Below are positions 44,597 through 53,082 of a stretch of DNA of 64,000 bases, one piece after another. Every line of letters starts with the position of its first letter. Positions within the stretch are counted from its first letter, which is position 1. The notes beneath the pieces are model-generated. The model was given only the letters and a program-made list of their open reading frames with translations. It did no database searches and was not told the DNA's origin. Both the position numbers and the translations under genes were made by a program. Origin of the DNA: Bacteroidota bacterium (GTDB lineage: Bacteria > Bacteroidota > Bacteroidia > Chitinophagales > Chitinophagaceae); the NCBI GenBank assembly GCA_023416995.1, contig JAEZGI010000027.1:62001-126000 (forward strand), read 5' to 3'.

Positions 44597-46261
44597 TCAG
44601 CTTTGCTTGTTGTTATATAGCAAATCATAATACTCTGCTGCCATTCTTCCTGATTCAAACCTCAGACGCACATCCTGCATACCATTCTTTGAAATCTGGC
44701 GCCAGGTTTCGTAATCATCATAATATAATGGCAATATCTCTTTTTCAAGAATATCATAAATCTTATCAAGATCATATTGGTCCTGTTCATGCACAGACAT
44801 ATTAGCGTAGTCTGCGATAGGAACAACAAAGCCATTATTTCCATGATGTATAAATTCCGGGATCCATCCATCATCTGTCGAAAAGTTAACGGCACCATTC
44901 ATCGCGGCAGTCATACCACTGGTTCCTGACGCCTCACGTGGCACACGTGGATTATTCAACCATATATCTGCCGCTTGTTTCAACCGTTTTGATAAGGTAA
45001 GCTCATACCCTACCAACACAGCAACATTTTTATAGTTACGACTCAAATGAACAAGGTGATTGAAATCGTTGATGGCCGGGTAATCCATCGGGTAAGGTTT
45101 GCCTGCCCAGATAATCTGAACAGGATATTTGGTATTGCTGATAAGACGTTCAAACCGCTGGCGATCGCGGGTAATCAGTTCAGCTCTTTTATAACCAGCA
45201 AATCTTCTTGCCCATACTATAGTAAGCACGTTAGGATTCATCAGCTTGCCCGTCTGATCTGCAACAATTTCAAACGCTCGTTTCTTGAGGTATTTTTTCC
45301 GGTCATCGAACCAGTAATCATTGTTTTCATCAGATGCGCGGTACAATTGTTTATCTGCCCAATAACTCCAGTTCTGACTGTTAGTAATAGAAATGATCGG
45401 GCACACTCCTTCGTGCTTGCTCCACATGGCGCGCGATACTTCACCATGAAGCCTTGATACCCCATTAGCCAGTTGTGCAAAACGAAGTGCTACCAACGAG
45501 TGATTGAACTGATTATCCTGTATGCCCGTGATGCGGCGCACTTCATCTAAACCAAGACCACAGAAATAACTCATCTTTTCACATAGATGGATATCATGTT
45601 TTTCATTGCCTGCTTCTTCAGGTGTATGCGTAGTGAACACCAGACGCTTACGGACATCTTCTACATTCCCAAACTTTTTATACAGGTAGAATACAGAAGA
45701 TACACCATGCGCTTCGTTCAAATGATATAACTCAGGAGCAAATCCTATCTCATCCATCAATTTTGCGCCGCCAACACCAAGTAGTATGAACTGTGCGACC
45801 TTGGTGGCAACGTTTGCATCATATAAACGATGGGTGATTGTTTGCGATACATAATCATTTTCAGGCAGGTCAGTGCTTAATAAAAACAAAGGCGCACTAC
45901 GGAAGGTTTCCGGGTTAAGATAGTACACCTTTACCCAAACAGGGTGATCATGAATGCTTATCTGGAATTTGATACCGGTGTCTTCAAGATAACTGTGCAC
46001 TTTTTCCATCCAGGTTACCTGCAGTGTTTGATCCTGGTTACGTGCCTGGTCATAATAACCATACTTCCACAATATGCCAATGCCAACAAGATTTTGTTTT
46101 AATTCGTAAGCGCTGCGCAGATGCGAACCTGACAAAAAGCCAAGACCACCGCTGTAAATTTTCAATGGTTGATGAACCGCAAACTCCATTGAAAAGTATG
46201 CGACTTTTTTTGCGTAACGATCATCCGGCTGATACGGTATTTTAAAGTTCCTGAAACTCAT
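44597..46261 (-). CDS. Alpha-glucan phosphorylase-like protein (GT35, short form) lacking the PLP lysine
   Basis: A 554-residue protein of the short alpha-glucan phosphorylase type. The start at 46261 (MSFRNFKIPYQPDDRYAKKVAYFSMEFA in part) matches the family; the longer frame adds an unrelated N-terminus. Motifs are YSGGLGFLSGSHLRSA, HLNEAHGVSSVF, FTTHTPEEAGN, WARRFAGYKRAEL and EASGTSGMTAAMNGAV. In typical phosphorylases the last motif carries the PLP-binding Lys (GNMKxALNG or SGMKAALNG); here it is T451. The enzyme may therefore not use PLP in the usual way. It is probably cytosolic and linked to glycogen. Confidence 0.85.
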   Translation of the reverse strand: MSFRNFKIPYQPDDRYAKKVAYFSMEFAVHQPLKIYSGGLGFLSGSHLRSAYELKQNLVGIGILWKYGYYDQARNQDQTLQVTWMEKVHSYLEDTGIKFQISIHDHPVWVKVYYLNPETFRSAPLFLLSTDLPENDYVSQTITHRLYDANVATKVAQFILLGVGGAKLMDEIGFAPELYHLNEAHGVSSVFYLYKKFGNVEDVRKRLVFTTHTPEEAGNEKHDIHLCEKMSYFCGLGLDEVRRITGIQDNQFNHSLVALRFAQLANGVSRLHGEVSRAMWSKHEGVCPIISITNSQNWSYWADKQLYRASDENNDYWFDDRKKYLKKRAFEIVADQTGKLMNPNVLTIVWARRFAGYKRAELITRDRQRFERLISNTKYPVQIIWAGKPYPMDYPAINDFNHLVHLSRNYKNVAVLVGYELTLSKRLKQAADIWLNNPRVPREASGTSGMTAAMNGAVNFSTDDGWIPEFIHHGNNGFVVPIADYANMSVHEQDQYDLDKIYDILEKEILPLYYDDYETWRQISKNGMQDVRLRFESGRMAAEYYDLLYNNKQS

Positions 46262-46360
46262 AATAGTTGATAACATTAAGATTAATAGCCTCAACGCGAG
46301 GTGAAGCGGTGCAATATAACAGTAAATTACGATTCAGACCGGCAGGCAATCGTGAGTGGA

Positions 46361-47326
46361 TTATTTCTTTGCTTTATCAGCGGCTTTTGTTGACGTTTCC
46401 TTTTTTCGGGTAAACTTCCCGTCAAAGAAACACTTTATATCGCGAAATGAACCACATCCTTCAACTTCTTTCATAGTCACAACATTACCTTTGAAATCGA
46501 ACTGGATGGTGCACGGGTTCCCGCTTTCCTTGTACTGGGCAACGTTTTCCGATATAAACCGGGCCGCGCCTTTCAACTCGCCGTTACATGTACCACCGTC
46601 TTTTTCAAAATGTACGAAAAACAAGATGTTCGATGGGTCCTTGCCATCCCTGATGGAGATGAAATTATCTTTATTCTGAACATAATCACCTGACACCTTA
46701 TTTTTCGCCGACAAAGTATCAATGGGATTATAAACAGTATCAAAAATATCCTCATTCGGCTCGGTGAGGATTAGCATAAAGGAGTTAGACGAGGAGCTAT
46801 ATATATAAACATTTTTCTTATAACCTGTTTCCTTATTGTCTTTCTTAATTTCCCGATACGTAGTCACCTGGAACTTTTTATCCAGCGAACCGAAAGCATT
46901 GGTGAATTTATTAAAACCGGTACGTACGAGGGGAATTGATGACAAGAACCGGTCATCTTTATCGAAACACAACAGATAACCGACACGTTTATTCCCGGCC
47001 ACAGCCTTTACAAAAAGATAAGTCTCTTTATTCTTTTCCCTTGCCCTGCCCAGCGGATATAATTTAGGTTTCGCATCTTTTCCAAACTCATTGGTTAGAA
47101 TTGAGTCGGGTACAAACCCCGAAAAAATCTGGTTGCCAATTCGCATAGAATCAGTTTCCTTTTTTTGGAGACTTGTGTCCGCCACCACAAACGGAAGCGT
47201 CACTTCAGGGAAAAATTCAACGAATTCACTGGCGTCCAGCTCATCACCATCCTCTAATGATGCCTTTTTTTGTTTGCAGGCCACTAACAAAACGAGAATT
47301 GGTATAAGAACTAACAGTCTTTTCAT
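46361..47326 (-). CDS. Hypothetical lipoprotein
   Basis: A 321-residue lipoprotein. The start at 47326 gives MKRLLVLIPILVLLVAC with the lipid Cys at about residue 17. The mature part begins with an acidic segment and has a mixed alpha/beta composition (FVKAVAGNKRVGYLLCFDKDDRFL). The C-terminal half has two pairs of Cys (GGTCNGEL, CTIQFD, EGCGSFRDIKCFFDG), which could form disulfides in the periplasm. No known family was recognised. The start region faces mntR. Confidence 0.7.
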   Translation of the reverse strand: MKRLLVLIPILVLLVACKQKKASLEDGDELDASEFVEFFPEVTLPFVVADTSLQKKETDSMRIGNQIFSGFVPDSILTNEFGKDAKPKLYPLGRAREKNKETYLFVKAVAGNKRVGYLLCFDKDDRFLSSIPLVRTGFNKFTNAFGSLDKKFQVTTYREIKKDNKETGYKKNVYIYSSSSNSFMLILTEPNEDIFDTVYNPIDTLSAKNKVSGDYVQNKDNFISIRDGKDPSNILFFVHFEKDGGTCNGELKGAARFISENVAQYKESGNPCTIQFDFKGNVVTMKEVEGCGSFRDIKCFFDGKFTRKKETSTKAADKAKK

Positions 47327-47460
47327 ATAAAACACCGTGAATCTGGTTTAAAGGGTCGGTTGACGGGCACTATGCAAACGCGGTGCCACATTAAAAGTAG
47401 GTATTCAACAATTTGCAGGGAAAATTTTTTTGACCCTGTGTTCCGAATCAGAAACAAAAT

Positions 47461-47478
47461 ATTTAGATTTGTCTAAAT
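47461..47478 (+). promoter_or_regulatory. MntR-type operator overlapping the mntR promoter
   Basis: ATTTAGA-TTTG-TCTAAAT is a perfect 7-4-7 inverted repeat. Its inner bases TAGATTTG (47464-47471) match the -7 promoter consensus, so binding would block RNA polymerase. It lies 16 bases before the TTG start of mntR, which fits autoregulation by the encoded DtxR/MntR-type protein. Confidence 0.7.
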
Positions 47479-47493
47479 TAAATTTTAGTTGGT

Positions 47494-48204
47494 TTGAAAT
47501 ACTCCAGCAGCAAAGAGAATTATATAAAAGCAATTTATCATCTACAGGAGGTGCAGGGGCTTGTGACCACAAATGCACTTGCTAATGAACTCCAGACCCG
47601 ACCGGCCTCAGTAACCGACATGTTGAAAAAGCTGAAAACACAAAAACTGTTGATATATGAAAAATACAAAGGTTTTAAGCTGAGCCCGGAGGGTAAAAAA
47701 ATTGCTTTGCAGATTGTTCGTAAACATCGTTTATGGGAATATTTCCTTGTTGAAAAATTACATTTCGGTTGGGATGAAGTGCATGAGATAGCGGAAGAAC
47801 TTGAACATATCAGCAGTGTGGTATTGGTTGACAGGTTAGATGAGTTTCTAGGGTTCCCTAAATCTGACCCGCACGGCGATCCGATCCCTGACAGCCAGGG
47901 CCGGGTGGTTTCAAGGGTACAGGTAGATCTGTTACAACTCCCCTTACATAAACAAGCGAACGTGAGCAGCATTGGCGACCAGTCACCGGAGATGCTGGAA
48001 CTGCTCACACACAAACACATTGGCCTGGGTACCAGGCTGGAAGTACACAAAAGATTTCAGTTCGATAACTCTTTAGAACTGAAAGTGGAACTCGCGGATG
48101 AAAATGCAGCCGGCAAAGGAGGAAAAAAGCTTACGAATAATAAGTCACTCGTTACCATCAGCGAACATGTGGCAAAAAACGTTTTTGTAACCTATGACGA
48201 ATAA
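47494..48204 (+). CDS. mntR: Metal-dependent regulator of the DtxR/MntR family
   Basis: A 236-residue regulator. The N-terminal winged helix has SKENYIKAIYHLQ, TNALANELQTRPASVTDMLKKLKTQKL; the dimerisation region has GKKIALQIVRKHRLWEYFLVEKLHFGWDEVHEIAEELEHISS with metal-binding His/Glu; and an SH3-like C-terminal domain follows. The start codon is TTG at 47494: an in-frame TAA lies at 47479-47481 and no ATG occurs before the family N-terminus. It would repress the following Nramp gene when Mn or Fe is abundant. It overlaps mntH by 11 bases. Confidence 0.93.
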   Translation: MKYSSSKENYIKAIYHLQEVQGLVTTNALANELQTRPASVTDMLKKLKTQKLLIYEKYKGFKLSPEGKKIALQIVRKHRLWEYFLVEKLHFGWDEVHEIAEELEHISSVVLVDRLDEFLGFPKSDPHGDPIPDSQGRVVSRVQVDLLQLPLHKQANVSSIGDQSPEMLELLTHKHIGLGTRLEVHKRFQFDNSLELKVELADENAAGKGGKKLTNNKSLVTISEHVAKNVFVTYDE

Positions 48205-50074
48205 GTTCAAACATGATCAATCGCTTAGCGAGGTTCATGAATCGGTAGACGTTGAAAAACATGGCTCAAAATTCAAAAAAATTCTCTCTTTTTTCGGGCC
48301 GGCCTACCTGATAAGTGTAGGCTATATGGACCCGGGAAACTGGGCCACTGACCTTGCAGGTGGTAGCCAGTTCGGCTATACATTACTGTGGGTTTTGCTG
48401 ATGAGTAATATCATGGCGCTGCTGTTGCAAAGCCTTTCTGCAAGACTAGGCATCGTCAGGGGCCGCGACCTGGCACAGGCAAACCGTGAGGCATACCCGA
48501 AAGGAGTCAATTTTGTTTTATATATACTTGCCGAAATCGCTATCGCAGCTACTGATCTGGCTGAAGTACTTGGTATGGCCATAGGTATTTACCTGCTCAC
48601 CGACCTGCCATTGATTTGGGGTGTGGCGATTACGGTGCTCGACACTTTCCTTTTACTGTTTTTACAGCGTTTGGGTATGAGGAAGATGGAAGTCTTTATC
48701 ATCGGCCTGGTGGCAGTGGTCGGCTTATCTTTTCTTGTTGAAATCATTCTCGCGAAACCTGATCTCGGTGAGGTCGTAACTGGCTTTGTTCCCAGGATGC
48801 CTAATGAAACGGCGTTATATATTGCTATCGGTATAATTGGTGCCACTGTGATGCCACATAATCTCTACCTGCATTCCGCCCTTGTACAAACAAGAAAGAT
48901 CAACAAAACATCACAGGGCATCAAACAGGCTTTGAAGTGGAACTTTATTGATCTCACTGTTGCGCTGAATCTTGCATTCCTGGTTAACGCAGCTATACTT
49001 GTACTTGCTGCCACTACCTTTTTTAAAAATGGCGAAACCGGTGTGGCAGAAATAAAAGAAGCGCACCGTTTGCTTGCCGGATTTTTGGGCAGTGATCTTG
49101 CGCCAAAACTATTCGCTATCGCTTTGATTGCTGCGGGTCAGAGTTCAACGGTAACAGGCACTTTGGCCGGTCAGATCGTAATGGAAGGTTATCTGCGGCT
49201 ACGTATCAATCCCTGGCTCAGAAGACTATTAACAAGACTCGTGGCCATTGGTCCTGCGTTGGTTGTAATTTATCTTTTTGGCGAGCACGAAGTCGATAAT
49301 CTGTTGATCCTTAGCCAGGTTTTATTAAGTATGCAACTTGGCTTTGCAATTATCCCGCTGATTCATTTTGTAAGTGACAAAAAGACTATGGGAGAATTTA
49401 CCATCAAACCTATTGTGCAGTTCGCAGCCTGGCTCATTGCTTCAGTGTTGATTTATCTGAATGTTTGGATGGTGGGTAATGAAGTCATTGATTTTTTCAA
49501 TACCTCAGATAGCCTGGTGTGGAAAACGCTGATCATTATTGGGAGTGCCCTTTTCCTGATCCTGTTACTGTATACAATTATTTATCCCCTGGTGAGAAAA
49601 CGTACCGCTTCACCGGTTCCGATGCACACCGAAATAACAAATTTGAAAAACCTTGATATCCCGGTTTATTCAAAGATCGCAGTAGCATTGGATTTTAGTG
49701 CAAATGATACAGCTATCCTTTCTGCTGCAATCGGTCAAAACAATAAGGATGTGGAATTATTACTTATCCATGTAGTTGAAAGCGCATCATCTAAAATAAT
49801 GGGATCAGAGGCTGACGATTTTGAAACAAGGCAGGATAGTGAAAACATGAAAATGTATGTTGATGAACTCAGGCAACGTGGTTTCAGAGTATACAGTAAA
49901 CTTGGCTACCGGCATCGCACACGCGAAATTGTGAGGATCGTTCGTGAAGAAAAAGCAGATATGCTGGTAATTGGTGCTCATGGACATACCGGTATTAAAG
50001 ATTTCATTTATGGTGAAACCATTAATTCCGTACGACATGCATTGAACATTCCCGTGCTGGTGGTTCGTGTATAA
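48194..50074 (+). CDS. mntH: Nramp-family divalent metal transporter fused to a UspA domain
   Basis: A 626-residue protein. Residues 1-470 are an Nramp transporter with about 11 membrane helices and the metal-binding motifs DPGNWATD and MPHNLYLHS; it imports Mn2+ or Fe2+ with protons. Residues about 490-626 are a universal stress protein domain (IAVALDFSANDTAIL, and the ATP-binding GAHGHTGIKDFIYGETINS). The fusion may tie uptake to nucleotide level. The gene overlaps mntR by 11 bases, forming one operon, and its stop abuts the stop of the convergent Crp/Fnr gene with no gap. Confidence 0.93.
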   Translation: MTNKFKHDQSLSEVHESVDVEKHGSKFKKILSFFGPAYLISVGYMDPGNWATDLAGGSQFGYTLLWVLLMSNIMALLLQSLSARLGIVRGRDLAQANREAYPKGVNFVLYILAEIAIAATDLAEVLGMAIGIYLLTDLPLIWGVAITVLDTFLLLFLQRLGMRKMEVFIIGLVAVVGLSFLVEIILAKPDLGEVVTGFVPRMPNETALYIAIGIIGATVMPHNLYLHSALVQTRKINKTSQGIKQALKWNFIDLTVALNLAFLVNAAILVLAATTFFKNGETGVAEIKEAHRLLAGFLGSDLAPKLFAIALIAAGQSSTVTGTLAGQIVMEGYLRLRINPWLRRLLTRLVAIGPALVVIYLFGEHEVDNLLILSQVLLSMQLGFAIIPLIHFVSDKKTMGEFTIKPIVQFAAWLIASVLIYLNVWMVGNEVIDFFNTSDSLVWKTLIIIGSALFLILLLYTIIYPLVRKRTASPVPMHTEITNLKNLDIPVYSKIAVALDFSANDTAILSAAIGQNNKDVELLLIHVVESASSKIMGSEADDFETRQDSENMKMYVDELRQRGFRVYSKLGYRHRTREIVRIVREEKADMLVIGAHGHTGIKDFIYGETINSVRHALNIPVLVVRV

Positions 50075-50677
50075 CTATTTCTGTTTACGAAGCAGGTGTT
50101 TCAGGCGGCTGAAAGTTTCTGGCTTGATATTGAGATAAGACGCAAGGATTTTCTGAGGCACACGTTGTAACATGTGCGGGTGGTTGGTTACATAATCCAC
50201 AAACTTTTCACGTGTAGATTTGCCAAGTTGGTTGAAATACCTGGAATCTTTCTTTATAAACATCTGGGAGATAAGGGCCCTGGCAAGACTTTCGGCAAAG
50301 GGAACTTCTTTCAGTATCTGTTGCACATGATCATAGGTAAGCGATAATAACGTAGTGGGTTCAATTGTTTCAAGGATTACCGGTGAAGGCACCCTTTCAT
50401 GAAAAGAAATTTCTGATTGTATGATATGGCCCTCGGTGGCAAGCTGGATGGTAACTTCGTTTTTGTCAGCAACAACATATTTGCGGACCAGTCCCTCAAC
50501 CACTATGTTGAGATAATTTTCAGTATCACCCAGCCCAAGCACAACTGCTTTTTTGTCGAACGTTCTTAGTTTGAGGTATGGTGCCAGCAAATCAAATTGC
50601 TCTTCTGTTAATGGCCCCAGCTTTGTACTGATGTATTTGAAAAGGAAGTCCTGGTGTTTCTTTTCACTGGGGAACAT
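50075..50677 (-). CDS. Crp/Fnr family regulator (second paralog of a tandem pair)
   Basis: A 200-residue protein with an N-terminal cyclic-nucleotide-binding-like barrel (LNIVVEGLVRKYVV, VILETIEPTTLLSL) and a C-terminal winged helix (RVPQKILASYLNIKPETFSRLKHLL). The start at 50677 follows the upstream paralog's stop by 10 bases; the open frame continues upstream but only through the end of that gene. The ligand is unknown. It and its neighbour share VETIEPTT-like and SYLNIKPETFSRLKHLL sequences, marking a local duplication. Confidence 0.88.
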   Translation of the reverse strand: MFPSEKKHQDFLFKYISTKLGPLTEEQFDLLAPYLKLRTFDKKAVVLGLGDTENYLNIVVEGLVRKYVVADKNEVTIQLATEGHIIQSEISFHERVPSPVILETIEPTTLLSLTYDHVQQILKEVPFAESLARALISQMFIKKDSRYFNQLGKSTREKFVDYVTNHPHMLQRVPQKILASYLNIKPETFSRLKHLLRKQK

Positions 50678-50687
50678 AATGAACGAT

Positions 50688-51281
50688 TTAGGCAATATTG
50701 CTTGTTGTTTTCTTTTGAAGAAGGTGTTTAAGGCGACTGAAAGTTTCAGGTTTGATATTGAGATAGGAAGCCAGGTATTTTTGTGGTACCCGTTGAAAAA
50801 GCTCATAGTTCCCGGATACAAAACGTACAAAACGTTCGCGGGTCGAGTAACAGATGCGTTCAAGTTCCCATTTTTCTTTATCAAGGAACAGCTCGGTTAT
50901 GATCAGGCGGCCAAGCTTCTCCCAACGAGGATCCTGGCGGTAAAGATCTTCAATCTGCTTTTTTGAAACTGAAATAAAAGTCGTGGGTTCAATTGTTTCA
51001 ACGACATAGGTAGAAGGTTGGGAAGAAAGAAACGAAACTGAGGAGCTTATCAACTCTCCTTCTTTTGCAAGTTGCGTGATGATCTCCTCTCCTTCTTTGT
51101 AAAAATATTTACGTGCCAGCCCTTTAACAACAAAATGAATGTAATGCTCCACCTCGCCAACCTCAACCAGTTTTACCTTTTTATCGCAGGTTCTTACTTC
51201 AAATCTTTCTGACAGGATCGTCCATTCCTCGGGAGTTAATTGTAAGAACCGTCCGATATATTCCTTGATCCGTGAAACCAT
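50688..51281 (-). CDS. Crp/Fnr family regulator (first paralog of a tandem pair)
   Basis: A 197-residue protein with a cNMP-binding-like barrel (HYIHFVVKGLARKYFY, TYVVETIEPTTFISV) and a C-terminal winged helix (RVPQKYLASYLNIKPETFSRLKHLLQKK). It lacks Fnr-type N-terminal cysteines, so direct oxygen sensing is unlikely. It is the first gene of a two-gene unit with its paralog. The 268-base region up to icd presumably holds both divergent promoters. Confidence 0.9.
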   Translation of the reverse strand: MVSRIKEYIGRFLQLTPEEWTILSERFEVRTCDKKVKLVEVGEVEHYIHFVVKGLARKYFYKEGEEIITQLAKEGELISSSVSFLSSQPSTYVVETIEPTTFISVSKKQIEDLYRQDPRWEKLGRLIITELFLDKEKWELERICYSTRERFVRFVSGNYELFQRVPQKYLASYLNIKPETFSRLKHLLQKKTTSNIA

Positions 51282-51508
51282 AATTGCAATTTATTATTTC
51301 TCCCGGATAATCGGAATTTAAGCTGGGTTTTTACTAATAGGAATGGTGGTAATTACCCGACCTGGAATATGTATGAGAAATCAGCCATGAATATAGCTGA
51401 TTATCCGGTTTGACGAGCAAATAATGCACAGAAATCTGGTAAGCCAATTCTTTTCGATTAATTCACAGGACTATGCATTGAAATCGGCTTCAAAAACCAA
51501 AATTACCT

Positions 51509-51516
51509 TAGGTTTG
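51509..51516 (+). promoter_or_regulatory. -7 promoter element of icd
   Basis: TAGGTTTG matches TAnnTTTG and ends 33 bases before the icd ATG. Confidence 0.5.
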
Positions 51517-51549
51517 CAGACTTAATTTTTTATTAAAAATCAACGACCA

Positions 51550-52785
51550 ATGGCAAAAAAAATTACAGTTGCGAATCCGGTGGTAGAACTGGACGGCGAT
51601 GAAATGACAAGAATCATCTGGAAATTTATCAAGGATAAGCTGATCCTTCCATACCTGGAAGTTGATATCAAGTATTATGATCTTGGGGTTGAATACCGTG
51701 ATCAGACTAATGACCAGGTGACCATTGATGCCGCTAACGCAATTCGTGAATATGGCGTTGGTATCAAATGCGCCACCATAACTCCGGACGAAGCCCGGGT
51801 AAAAGAGTTTAGCCTGAAACAAATGTGGAAATCACCCAATGGCACTATCCGGAACATTCTTGATGGTACGGTATTCCGTGAGCCCATCGTTATCAGCAAT
51901 ATTCCAAGACTTGTAACTAACTGGACGGCGCCAATCATCGTGGGTCGCCACGCTTTTGGCGATCAGTACCGGGCAACCGACACCGTAATAAAAGGTAAGG
52001 GTAAACTTACTATGACATTCACACCCGAAGGTGGTGGTGAACCACAAACCTTTGAAGTGTACAATTTCAAAGGTGATGGTGTTGCGATGACGATGTACAA
52101 CACAGATGAAAGTATCATCGGTTTTGCACGGAGCTGTTTCAATATGGCACTTGCAAAAAAATGGCCGTTGTATCTTTCTACTAAAAATACCATCCTTAAG
52201 AAATATGATGGCCGTTTCAAAGATATTTTTGAAGATATCTACCAAACAGAGTTTAAAACCAAATTTGATGAAGCAGGCATCGTGTATGAACACCGCCTGA
52301 TTGATGATATGGTTGCAAGTGCACTTAAATGGAACGGTAATTTTGTATGGGCATGTAAAAACTATGATGGTGATGTTCAAAGTGATACCGTGGCACAAGG
52401 TTTCGGATCACTTGGTCTGATGACATCTGTACTGGTTACACCTGATGGCAAAACCATGGAAGCTGAAGCTGCTCATGGTACAGTAACACGTCACTATCGC
52501 GACCACCAGGCAGGAAAACCAACATCAACGAACCCGATTGCTTCCATCTTTGCGTGGACAAGAGGACTTGCATTCCGCGGTAAACTCGATGGAAACCAGG
52601 CGTTGATTGACTTCTGCAATACATTGGAAGCAGTTTGTATTGAAACTGTAGAAAGCGGAAAAATGACGAAGGACCTGGCAGTGTGTATCCATGGCAACAA
52701 GGTGAAACACGGCGAACATTTCCTTTACACTGAAGAGTTCCTCGAAGCTATTGATGAAAATCTGAAGAAAAGAGTTCAACTGTAA
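51550..52785 (+). CDS. icd: Isocitrate dehydrogenase (NADP+), type II
   Basis: A 411-residue eukaryote-like NADP-dependent isocitrate dehydrogenase. It oxidatively decarboxylates isocitrate to 2-oxoglutarate in the citric acid cycle. Diagnostic segments are VVELDGDEMTRIIWKFIK, KCATITPDEARVKEF, KSPNGTIRNILDGTVFREPI, LIDDMVASALKWNGNFVWACKNYDGDV (in parts), and EAAHGTVTRHYRDHQ. Length and start are standard. A terminator follows. Confidence 0.97.
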   Translation: MAKKITVANPVVELDGDEMTRIIWKFIKDKLILPYLEVDIKYYDLGVEYRDQTNDQVTIDAANAIREYGVGIKCATITPDEARVKEFSLKQMWKSPNGTIRNILDGTVFREPIVISNIPRLVTNWTAPIIVGRHAFGDQYRATDTVIKGKGKLTMTFTPEGGGEPQTFEVYNFKGDGVAMTMYNTDESIIGFARSCFNMALAKKWPLYLSTKNTILKKYDGRFKDIFEDIYQTEFKTKFDEAGIVYEHRLIDDMVASALKWNGNFVWACKNYDGDVQSDTVAQGFGSLGLMTSVLVTPDGKTMEAEAAHGTVTRHYRDHQAGKPTSTNPIASIFAWTRGLAFRGKLDGNQALIDFCNTLEAVCIETVESGKMTKDLAVCIHGNKVKHGEHFLYTEEFLEAIDENLKKRVQL

Positions 52786-52803
52786 CATTCAAAACGCTCA
52801 CAT

Positions 52804-52836
52804 AACCCGGGTCAATACTGATCCGGGTTTTTTTTG
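52804..52836 (+). terminator. Intrinsic terminator of icd
   Basis: The stem AACCCGG(G)TCA/TGA(T)CCGGGTT (from 52804) is followed by a run of Ts to 52835. Confidence 0.85.
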
Positions 52837-52879
52837 TCTTTGCTGATGAAAACAGCGTGATTTCACTGCTTAAACACGA

Positions 52880-52909
52880 TTGGTACAAACGAGGGCACTG
52901 CTACTTTCG
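52880..52909 (+). promoter_or_regulatory. Candidate promoter of the double-glycine peptide cluster
   Basis: TTG at 52880-52882 and TACTTTCG at 52902-52909 are separated by 19 bases. The -7 element differs from TAnnTTTG at one position. Transcription would start near 52913, leaving a leader of about 170 bases. Confidence 0.4.
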
Positions 52910-52924
52910 TGATGTAATTATTCG

Positions 52925-53063
52925 AACAGGTCTTTAAAATAACCTGCGCCTGGTAAGCGCAAGCGGCGGCTCAGCCGGGCAGCACCACTGCCGGATAGCA
53001 AGTTTCGTAAAAACGGAGGGGATATGCTCATGCCCTATGTGTAACACACATGAAGTTGAGCAT
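52925..53063 (+). promoter_or_regulatory. Structured 5' leader of the peptide cluster (cis-regulatory RNA candidate)
   Basis: This stretch contains several short hairpins in a GC-rich block (GCGC-loop-GCGC near 52946-52960; CGGCT/GCCG; GGCAG/CTGCC near 52978-52992). It ends in a two-part stem-loop in which ATGCTCA at 53024-53030 pairs with TGAGCAT at 53057-53063 and ATGTGT at 53037-53042 pairs with ACACAT at 53046-53051. It ends 19 bases before the first peptide start. No known riboswitch consensus was matched. The region 52786-53082 has no recognisable gene. Confidence 0.45.
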
Positions 53064-53082
53064 CATTTTAAAACGGAAAGAA

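Noticed and set aside
50684..50884. Longer N-terminus for the second Crp/Fnr gene, starting at 50884
   Set aside because: The extra residues come from the 3' end of the upstream paralog in another frame and show no domain pattern; the ATG at 50677 fits the family length.
52925..53020. Possible known riboswitch (cobalamin, NiCo or c-di-GMP type) in the peptide-cluster leader
   Set aside because: Fragments such as CAGG, GGGCAGC and CCACTG resemble pieces of these classes, but neither the B12 box nor the full order of conserved blocks is present. It is reported only as a structured leader.
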